Below, piece after piece: positions 58,015-64,000 of a stretch of 64,000 nucleotides of DNA; the stretch's first letter is position 1; the number at the start of each line of letters is the position of its first letter. This stretch comes from Nocardioides sediminis (GTDB taxonomy: Bacteria; Actinomycetota; Actinomycetes; Propionibacteriales; Nocardioidaceae): the NCBI RefSeq assembly GCF_003047295.1, contig NZ_PZYZ01000010.1:22358-86357 (forward strand). Direction: 5' to 3'. The position numbers were made by a program, and so were the translations under genes. The notes beneath the pieces were generated by a model, which was not told where the DNA came from, made no database searches, and saw only the letters and a list, made by a program, of their open reading frames with translations.

Positions 58015-59573
58015 ACGACCTTCCTGTCCTCTCGATCCTGATCGCGTTGCCGCTCGTCGGCGCGCTGGTCACGCCCTTCCTCCCGGCCGCGACCGCCCGG
58101 CTGGTCGGTCTCGGATTCGCCGGCGCGGCGCTGGTGTGGGCCGTGGTCGCCGCGCTCACGTCGTACACGCTCGACGGCGGCATGCAGCTGACCGAGACCC
58201 ACGCGTGGGTGGAGGCGCTCGGCGTGCACTACGCGCTCGGCGTCGACGGCCTCGGCCTGCTCATGGTGCTGCTGACCGTCGTGCTCGTGCCGATCGTCCT
58301 GGTGGCGTCGTGGCACGAGGCCGACGCCCCGGGCAACGGCGGCAGCCGCTCGTTCGTCGCGTGGGTCCTGGCCCTCGAGGCGATGTCGCTGGCCGTCTTC
58401 ACCGCCACCGACGTGTTCCTCTTCTACGTCGTCTTCGAGGCCACGCTCATCCCGGCCTACTTCCTCATCGGCGGCTTCGGCCGGGCGGGACGCGGCCGGG
58501 CGGCCACCAAGTTCCTCATCTACCAGCTCGCCGGCGGGCTGGTGATGCTCGCGTCGGTGATCGGGCTCTACGTCGTCTCCGCCGACTCCGGCAACCCGAG
58601 CTTCCTGCTCACCGACCTGGCCGCGCTCGACATCGACCCGGTCACGCAGCGCTGGATCTTCCTCGGCTTCTTCATCGCCTTCGCGATCAAGGCGCCGATG
58701 TTCCCGGTGCACACCTGGCTGGCCGACACCACCGAGCGCACCACCACCGGCACCTCGGTGCTGCTGGTCTGCGTGCTCGACAAGATCGGCACCTTCGGCA
58801 TGCTGCGCTTCTGCCTCGGGTTGCTGCCCGACGCGTCGCAGTGGGCCACGCCGGTCGTCGTCGTGCTGGCGCTCATCTCGATCGTGTACGGCGCGCTGGT
58901 GGCCATCGGGCAGGACGACGTGCTGCGCCTGATCGGCCTCACCTCGCTGAGCCACTTCGGCTTCATCGTGCTGGGCATCTTCGTCTTCAGCACCCAGGGC
59001 GGCTCCGGCGCGATCCTCTACATGGTCAACCACGGCATCGCGACCGCCGCTCTCTTCCTGGTGGCCGGCTACCTCGTGCAGCGGCGCGGCACCGCGTCGA
59101 TCAAGGCCATGGGCGGGGGCGTCGAGAAGAGCGCGCCGGTCCTGGCGGGCGCGTTCCTGATCGCCGGCCTCGCGGCCTGCGGCCTGCCCGGGCTGTCGCC
59201 GTTCGTGTCCGAGATGCTGGTCCTGATCGCGGCCTTCCAGCACGCCTGGTGGGTCGGCGCCATCGCGGTGACCGCGATCGTGCTCGCGGCGATCTACGTC
59301 CTGTGGCTCTACCAGCGCACCATGACCGGCCCCGACGTCGTCGAGATCGCCGACCTCGACCGGCGCGAGGTGGGCACGCTGGCGCCGCTGCTGCTGGCGC
59401 TGGTGCTCTTCGGCTTCGCGCCGATGCCGCTGCTCGACGTCATCAACCCCAACGTCGAGGACACGCTGGCGGAGGTCGGCGTGACCGACGAACCCCCGAC
59501 CGTCCCCGCTGCCGACCACGCAGCCAGTGACGAGGCCGCCGGTGCGGCCGGCTCGCAGGGAGGCCACGAGTGA
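58011..59573 (+). CDS. nuoM: NADH-quinone oxidoreductase subunit M
   Basis: Second antiporter-like subunit, 520 residues, about fourteen membrane segments. Conserved LLTVVLVPIVLVAS, YVVFEATLIPAYFLIGGFG, AIKAPMFPVHTWLADT (proton-channel lysine) and IGLTSLSHFGFIVLGIF. The C-terminal tail is acidic. ATG 58011 overlaps nuoL; the stop overlaps nuoN. Confidence 0.95.
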   Translation: MNDLPVLSILIALPLVGALVTPFLPAATARLVGLGFAGAALVWAVVAALTSYTLDGGMQLTETHAWVEALGVHYALGVDGLGLLMVLLTVVLVPIVLVASWHEADAPGNGGSRSFVAWVLALEAMSLAVFTATDVFLFYVVFEATLIPAYFLIGGFGRAGRGRAATKFLIYQLAGGLVMLASVIGLYVVSADSGNPSFLLTDLAALDIDPVTQRWIFLGFFIAFAIKAPMFPVHTWLADTTERTTTGTSVLLVCVLDKIGTFGMLRFCLGLLPDASQWATPVVVVLALISIVYGALVAIGQDDVLRLIGLTSLSHFGFIVLGIFVFSTQGGSGAILYMVNHGIATAALFLVAGYLVQRRGTASIKAMGGGVEKSAPVLAGAFLIAGLAACGLPGLSPFVSEMLVLIAAFQHAWWVGAIAVTAIVLAAIYVLWLYQRTMTGPDVVEIADLDRREVGTLAPLLLALVLFGFAPMPLLDVINPNVEDTLAEVGVTDEPPTVPAADHAASDEAAGAAGSQGGHE

Positions 59574-61162
59574 ACGAGTTCATCAAGCCCACGGTCGAGT
59601 ACTTCGAGCTCTGGCCGCTGCTCGTCGTCTTCGGCGTCGCGTGCGTCGGCGTCATGCTCGAGGCCTTCGCGCCGCGATCGGTGCGCTACCTCGCCCAGGT
59701 CCTGCTCACCGTCGGCGGTCTCGTCGCGGCCCTCGTGGGCGTCGTGCTGATCGCCCAGGACACCGACGTGCACCAGGACGGCGTCGCCCGCGGCGTGCTG
59801 GCCATGTCCGGCACCATCGCGGTCGACGGCCCGACGCTCTTCATCTGGGGCCTCGTCCTGCTCCTCGCCATCGCCGGCACGCTGCTCTTCGCCGAGCGCC
59901 ACCTCGACGGAGGCGTCTCCGCGTTCGCCGGCCAGGCCGCTGCCCTGCCGGGCACCGAGGCCGAGCGGGAGGCCTCGACCAAGGGCCTGGACCACACCGA
60001 GGTCTACCCGCTGCTGATGTTCGCGGTGTTCGGGATGATGCTCTTCCCGGCCGCCAACGACCTGCTCACCATGTTCGTCGGCCTCGAGGTGCTCTCGCTG
60101 CCGCTCTACCTGCTGTGCGGCCTCGCCCGTCGGCGGCGGCTGCTCAGCCAGGAGGCGGCGCTCAAGTACTTCCTGCTCGGCGCGTTCTCCAGCGGCTTCT
60201 TCCTCTACGGCGTCGCGCTCGTCTACGGCTACGCCGGCTCGATGCAGTTCGCCGCCATCAACGAGGCCGTCCGCAACGACACCGGCAACACCGCCCTGCT
60301 GCTCGTCGGCGTCGGACTGCTCTCCGTCGGCCTGTTCTTCAAGGTCGGTGCCGCGCCGTTCCAGGCATGGACGCCCGACGTCTACCAGGGCGCCCCCACC
60401 CCGGTCACCGCGTTCATGGCGGCCGGCACCAAGGTCGCCGCCTTCGGCGCGCTGCTGCGACTGTTCTACGTCGCGTTCGGCGCCGACCGCTGGTCGTGGC
60501 AGCCGATGATGTGGGTCATCGCGATCCTCACCATGATGGTCGGTGCCGTGCTGGCCATCACCCAGACCGACGTCAAGCGGCTGCTGGCCTACTCCTCGGT
60601 CGCGCACACCGGCTTCCTGCTCACCGGCGTGCTCGGTGTGCAGCAGTCCTCGGCGCTCGCCGAGGGCGAGATCTCCGCGCTGCAGGCGGTGCTGTTCTAC
60701 CTCGCGACCTACGGCTTCGCGACGCTCGGCGCCTTCGCGGTCGTCAGTCTGGTGCGCGACTCCGGTGGCGAAGCCACCGCCCTGTCGCGCTGGGCGGGCC
60801 TGGGCAAGGAGTCGCCGGTCGTGGCGGGCGTCTTCGCGTTCTTCCTGCTGGCGATGGCGGGCATCCCGCTGACGTCCGGCTTCGTCGGCAAGCTCGCCGT
60901 CTTCTCCGTGGCCCTGGCGGCCGGGGCGTGGCCGGTCGTCATCGCCGCGGTGCTGGCCAGCGTCATCGCGGCGTTCCTCTACGTCCGGGTCATCAAGGCG
61001 ATGTACTTCGACGAGCCGGTCGGGGAGGGCCCCACGGTGGCCTACCCGAGCGTGCTGACCGCGACGACCATCGCCCTGGGGGCCGCCGTGACGCTGATGC
61101 TCGGCATCCTGCCGGGCCCGTTGCTCGACCTCGCGGCCCTTGCGGGAGAATTCATCAGGTGA
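59570..61162 (+). CDS. nuoN: NADH-quinone oxidoreductase subunit N
   Basis: Third antiporter-like subunit, 530 residues, about fourteen membrane segments. MFVGLEVLSLPLYLLCGL, FKVGAAPFQAWTPDVYQGAPTPVTAFMA and DVKRLLAYSSVAHTGFLLTG are typical. GTG 59570 overlaps nuoM. The stop overlaps the GTG of the polyprenyl diphosphate synthase, so the operon continues beyond complex I. Confidence 0.95.
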   Translation: MNEFIKPTVEYFELWPLLVVFGVACVGVMLEAFAPRSVRYLAQVLLTVGGLVAALVGVVLIAQDTDVHQDGVARGVLAMSGTIAVDGPTLFIWGLVLLLAIAGTLLFAERHLDGGVSAFAGQAAALPGTEAEREASTKGLDHTEVYPLLMFAVFGMMLFPAANDLLTMFVGLEVLSLPLYLLCGLARRRRLLSQEAALKYFLLGAFSSGFFLYGVALVYGYAGSMQFAAINEAVRNDTGNTALLLVGVGLLSVGLFFKVGAAPFQAWTPDVYQGAPTPVTAFMAAGTKVAAFGALLRLFYVAFGADRWSWQPMMWVIAILTMMVGAVLAITQTDVKRLLAYSSVAHTGFLLTGVLGVQQSSALAEGEISALQAVLFYLATYGFATLGAFAVVSLVRDSGGEATALSRWAGLGKESPVVAGVFAFFLLAMAGIPLTSGFVGKLAVFSVALAAGAWPVVIAAVLASVIAAFLYVRVIKAMYFDEPVGEGPTVAYPSVLTATTIALGAAVTLMLGILPGPLLDLAALAGEFIR

Positions 61163-62166
61163 GCACCTCTTCCGCGCCGGCGCTGGCGCTCCCCGTCGTC
61201 GACGAGGCACTGGCCCGTCGCCTCTCCGCACGGCTCGAGGTCGTCGAGGAGATGCTCGTGGGGCACACCCGGGCGCGGACGGCGTACGTCTCGGACGCAG
61301 CCGGCCACCTGATGAGGGCCGGGGGCAAGCGCTTCCGCCCGCTGCTCGTGCTGCTGGCCGCGGAGACCGGTGACACCCCGGACGCGGACGAGGTGCTGGC
61401 GGCGGCCTGCGTCGTCGAGCTGACCCACGTGGCGTCGCTCTACCACGACGACGTGATGGACGAGGCCGCGATCCGGCGCGGGGCCGACACGGCCAACGCC
61501 CGCTGGGACAACCACGTCGCGATCCTCACCGGCGACTACCTCTTCGGGAAGTCCTCCGAGGTCACCGCCCAGCTCGGGCCCGAGGCCGTCCTCATCCAGT
61601 CGCGCACCTTCACCGAGCTCGTCGAGGGGCAGATCCTCGAGACGGTGCAGCCCGGACCGGGCGAGGACCCGCTGGCCCACTACCTCGAGGTCGTGGCCGG
61701 CAAGACCGGGTCGCTGATCGCCACCTCCGCCGAGTACGGCGCGATGTTCGGCGGCGCCCCTGCCGAGGTGCGGGCGGCGCTGCGCGGCTACGGCGAGATC
61801 GTGGGCGCCGCGTTCCAGCTCTCCGACGACATCCTCGACATCGCCTCGGAGTCCGCCGAGTCCGGCAAGACCCCCGGCACCGACCTGCGCGAGGGCGTGC
61901 CCACGCTGCCGGTCCTGATGGCCCGCGCGTCCACCGACCCGGGGGACGCCCGGCTGCTCGAGCTCCTCGACGCGGACCTGACCGACGACGACCTGCACGC
62001 CGAGGCGCTGGAGCTGCTGCGCCGGCACCCGGCGATGGACCAGGCCCGCGGCTACGTGATGGCGGAGTCCGACCGCGCCAAGGCGCTGCTCACCGCCCTG
62101 GAGCCGGGACCGGTCCGTACGGCGCTGGAGTCGTTCGCCGACATCGTCGCCAGCCGCTCCTCCTGA
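61159..62166 (+). CDS. Polyprenyl diphosphate synthase
   Basis: Trans-prenyltransferase, 335 residues, elongating allylic diphosphate with isopentenyl diphosphate. The two aspartate motifs are YHDDVMDEA and QLSDDILD; GGKRFRPLL carries the conserved Lys/Arg of IPP binding. It probably makes the menaquinone side chain used by menA. M. tuberculosis has a comparable gene (grcC1, Rv0562) near menG. Here it is the last gene of the nuo operon, its GTG overlapping the nuoN stop by four bases, so tail supply and complex I rise together. Confidence 0.92.
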   Translation: MSTSSAPALALPVVDEALARRLSARLEVVEEMLVGHTRARTAYVSDAAGHLMRAGGKRFRPLLVLLAAETGDTPDADEVLAAACVVELTHVASLYHDDVMDEAAIRRGADTANARWDNHVAILTGDYLFGKSSEVTAQLGPEAVLIQSRTFTELVEGQILETVQPGPGEDPLAHYLEVVAGKTGSLIATSAEYGAMFGGAPAEVRAALRGYGEIVGAAFQLSDDILDIASESAESGKTPGTDLREGVPTLPVLMARASTDPGDARLLELLDADLTDDDLHAEALELLRRHPAMDQARGYVMAESDRAKALLTALEPGPVRTALESFADIVASRSS

Positions 62167-62191
62167 CCTGACCCGACCCCATCTCCGCTGG

Positions 62192-62253
62192 GTAGTTTGG
62201 GACGATCTCGTAGGTCATCCGGCCGATCGACCACCCAGATCGTCCCAAACTAC
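62192..62253. repeat. 60-base palindromic element, copy 2
   Basis: Perfect 17-base inverted repeat: 62192-62208 with 62237-62253, 28-base loop. It contains the same 13-base arm TAGTTTGGGACGA as the copy at 21278-21337, 41 kb away. It lies between two converging genes, 25 bases after the prenyl synthase stop and one base before the RarD stop, and could terminate both. Confidence 0.85.
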
Positions 62254-62254
62254 G

Positions 62255-63163
62255 TCAGCAGGCCGAGGCCTCGGTGACCAGCCGCAGCTGCCGGCGCCGG
62301 TGGTTGACCGCCTCCACGGTGAAGATCACCAGCGCCACCCAGACCAGCCCGAAGCCGATCCAGCGCCCGGGCGGCATGTCCTCGCGGAACAGCAGCACGC
62401 CGAGCGCGAACTGGATGACCGGCGCCAGGTACTGCAGGAGCCCCAGCACGACGAGCGGCACCCGGATCGCGGCCGCGCCGAAGCACAGCAGCGGGATCGC
62501 GGTGACGATCCCGGTCGTGGCGAAGAGCAGCGCGTGGCCCACGCCCTGGGACCCGACGCTGGAGGCGCCCGTGGCGACGAGCCAGGCGACGTACAGGCCG
62601 GCGACCGGTGCGATCACGGCGGTCTCGACGGTCAGGCTGGTGACCGCGTCGACGTTGGCCTGCTTCTTGGCCAGCCCGTAGGAGCCGAAGGAGAAGGCCA
62701 GCACGAGCGCGACGTAGGGCAACCGCCCGTAGTCCAGGGTCAGCACCACCACGGCGAGGCTCGCGATCGCCACCGCGACCCACTGGAGCCGGCGCAGCCG
62801 CTCGCCGAGGATCAGGACCCCCATCAGCACGGTGACGAGGGGGTTGATGAAGTAGCCCAGCGACGTCTCGACCACGCGGCCGTTGTTGACGCCCCAGATG
62901 TACGCCGCCCAGTTGAGCGAGATGACGACCGCGGCGAACGCCAGCAGTCGGAACCTGCGACGGTCGCGCACGACGGCCAGCACCGGGCGGGTGCGCCGCA
63001 GCACGACCACCACGACGGCCATGGTCACGGCGGACCACAGCACCCGGTGGGCGAGGATCTCCACGGCCCCGGCGGGCTCGAGGAGCGGCCAGTAGAGCGG
63101 GAACGCCCCCCACAGGGAGTAGGCCGCCACCCCCAGGAGGAAGCCGCGACGAGATTCCTGCAC
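62255..63163 (-). CDS. EamA/RarD-family transporter
   Basis: 302-residue membrane protein with ten segments, the two EamA repeats. GVAAYSLWGAFPLYWPLLEP is the RarD start, followed by HRVLWSAVTMAV and NWAAYIWGVNNGRVVETSLG. RarD proteins are presumed metabolite exporters; named for chloramphenicol sensitivity in E. coli but of unsettled substrate. GTG 63163 follows TAGGGT at leaderless distance. Stands alone on the minus strand. Confidence 0.9.
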   Translation of the reverse strand: MQESRRGFLLGVAAYSLWGAFPLYWPLLEPAGAVEILAHRVLWSAVTMAVVVVVLRRTRPVLAVVRDRRRFRLLAFAAVVISLNWAAYIWGVNNGRVVETSLGYFINPLVTVLMGVLILGERLRRLQWVAVAIASLAVVVLTLDYGRLPYVALVLAFSFGSYGLAKKQANVDAVTSLTVETAVIAPVAGLYVAWLVATGASSVGSQGVGHALLFATTGIVTAIPLLCFGAAAIRVPLVVLGLLQYLAPVIQFALGVLLFREDMPPGRWIGFGLVWVALVIFTVEAVNHRRRQLRLVTEASAC

Positions 63164-63169
63164 CGTCCG

Positions 63170-63175
63170 ACCCTA
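63170..63175 (-). promoter_or_regulatory. -10 box, leaderless start of the RarD gene
   Basis: TAGGGT on the minus strand lies six bases before the GTG at 63163. Confidence 0.5.
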
Positions 63176-63305
63176 GTCGCGTCATGACCTAGGATTCGGC
63201 AGGTCTCGAAACAGTGTGGTGCACTCGCGCCGCAGCAACGATGCCTGCCGCCCACCGCGCGGGCATCGCCTGACAACTCACCGATTCGTCCAAGGGGGAC
63301 ACACC

Positions 63306-63722
63306 ATGCGGATCTTCCGCACCGTGGCGACCGGCCTGCTGGCCGGCCTCGTCGGCCTGGGCGCCGTCGTTGCCGGCCCGACGGCCGCGAGCAACGCCGA
63401 GCAGTCCAAGCCCAAGCGCATCATCACCGAGAAGGCGCCGAAGCAGGTCGCCTACGACGCGTTCCGGCTCAAGGGCAAGGTCGAGAACCCGCAGGTCGAC
63501 GGCACGCTGCTGCCCTTCCAGGGCAAGGTGCTGCTCACCAAGAAGGCCTGCAAGAAGTGCAAGTTCAAGACCGTTCGCAAGATCAAGGTCAACGAGAAGG
63601 GCGTCTTCAAGGCCCGCCTGGGCGTCCCGGACCGGGGCCGCTGGAAGTGGCGGGTCAAGGTCAAGAGCAACGCGACCTACGCCACGACGTACGGCGAGAA
63701 GTGGACGCTGTTCTTCACCTGA
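63306..63722 (+). CDS. Small secreted basic protein, function unknown
   Basis: 138 residues: signal peptide (MRIFRTVATGLLAGLVGLGA, cleaved near residue 29) then a Lys/Arg-rich beta-strand domain resembling bacterial Ig-like folds (FRLKGKVENPQVDG, GKVLLTKKACKKCKFKTVRK, RWKWRVKVKSNATYATTYGE). A KKACKKCKF pair of cysteines may form a disulfide. Its style resembles the accessory domain before the GH16 domain at 39559. GGG before ATG 63306 is the ribosome site. Followed by a very strong terminator. Confidence 0.75.
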   Translation: MRIFRTVATGLLAGLVGLGAVVAGPTAASNAEQSKPKRIITEKAPKQVAYDAFRLKGKVENPQVDGTLLPFQGKVLLTKKACKKCKFKTVRKIKVNEKGVFKARLGVPDRGRWKWRVKVKSNATYATTYGEKWTLFFT

Positions 63723-63732
63723 CCCGCACGAC

Positions 63733-63767
63733 ACGACGGCCCGGCGCGAATCGCGCCGGGCCGTCGT
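63733..63767. terminator. Strong hairpin terminator
   Basis: A perfect 16-base stem (63733-63748 with 63752-63767) with a three-base AAT loop begins 11 bases after the secreted-protein stop and ends 24 bases before the stop of the convergent korB-like gene. No T-run follows, as is common in actinobacteria; it probably serves both strands. Confidence 0.85.
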
Positions 63768-63790
63768 CGTGCTCGAGGGGAGCGTCGGTG

Positions 63791-64000
63791 TCAGACGACC
63801 GTCCAGGTGTCCCCGGCGCCGATCAGGGCCGCGAGGCGGGCCTGCTGGTCGTCGTCGGAGCCGCCGCGCGCGGTGGTGAGCTGCGCGCGGGCCTGGTCGT
63901 CGTACGTCGGTCGCTCGACCTGGCGGAAGATGCCGATGGGGGACTGGTTGAGGTAGCCGGCGTCGGTGAGCCGGCTGATCGCGAACGCGGTCGAGGGGTC
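63791..64000 (-). CDS. korB: 2-oxoacid:ferredoxin oxidoreductase beta subunit (KorB-like), C-terminal part
   Basis: Only the last 69 residues are in the window; the gene continues past the edge. The end reads PSTAFAISRLTDAGYLNQSP and IGIFRQVERPTYDDQARAQL, a pattern I recognise from actinobacterial KorB, the ThDP subunit of 2-oxoglutarate:ferredoxin oxidoreductase in the tricarboxylic acid cycle. Because only the tail is visible, another 2-oxoacid oxidoreductase beta subunit is possible. It converges with the secreted-protein gene across the strong terminator. Confidence 0.72.
   Translation of the reverse strand, partial: DPSTAFAISRLTDAGYLNQSPIGIFRQVERPTYDDQARAQLTTARGGSDDDQQARLAALIGAGDTWTVV

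Overview
The window is a very GC-rich stretch of an actinobacterial chromosome with GTG starts, ATGA/GTGA gene overlaps and many leaderless promoters. Gene content and order point to a Nocardioides-like member of the Propionibacteriales; that placement is inferred from gene families, not tested. Order from proC to the polyprenyl diphosphate synthase follows the M. tuberculosis Rv0500-Rv0562 region: proC, a small HTH protein, the 33-residue ribosomal protein bS22, an epimerase-like protein, an acyltransferase, a HAD hydrolase, glutaredoxin, hemACDB, hemL, cytochrome c maturation genes, menaquinone genes. The rex and bldN-like neighbours recall Streptomyces.

Layout. 1-2427: cut TetR regulator, two-gene ABC exporter, small membrane protein. 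2555-6150: proline dehydrogenase, proC, stress protein, acuC. 6318-8954: HTH protein, bS22, degenerate SDR-like protein, acyltransferase. 8969-14163: DUF5667 membrane protein and BldN-like ECF sigma factor (minus strand), HAD hydrolase, AMP-dependent ligase, glutaredoxin. 14229-19941: rex-hemA-hemC-cobA/hemD-hemB operon behind a Rex-type operator. 19951-22579: secreted protein, phosphotransferase, lytic transglycosylase. 22820-28795: hemL, phosphatase, TlpA-like lipoprotein, ccdA, resB, ccsB. 28744-44729: small membrane proteins, an Eis-like acetyltransferase, an ArsR/SRPBCC pair, menA, an MFS carrier, menE-menC-menD, a two-part membrane/lipoprotein-like protein, a GH16 hydrolase, an MBL hydrolase, menF, an L,D-transpeptidase, menG. 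44963-62166: all fourteen nuo genes (nuoA-N) and a polyprenyl diphosphate synthase overlapping nuoN. 62255-64000: RarD-like transporter, secreted protein, strong terminator, 3' end of a korB-like gene.

The genes form a respiratory-chain assembly region: heme, cytochrome c maturation, menaquinone ring and tail, and complex I, with the NADH/NAD sensor Rex in the middle and Rex-like operators before both rex and nuoA. menB and menH were not found here.

No tRNA, rRNA, CRISPR array, transposase or phage gene was seen, and no gap over 300 bases lacks a gene. The less ordinary content is non-coding: two related, covarying hairpins that can sequester the ribosome binding sites of nuoE and nuoK; a dispersed 60-base palindromic element with TAGT/ACTA ends in three places; a 32-base perfect palindrome at an arsR start; a 32-base tandem repeat; and two sites matching the BldN-type promoter consensus as I recall it, one before the putative anti-sigma gene and one before a lytic transglycosylase. 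I found no clearly new multi-gene system.
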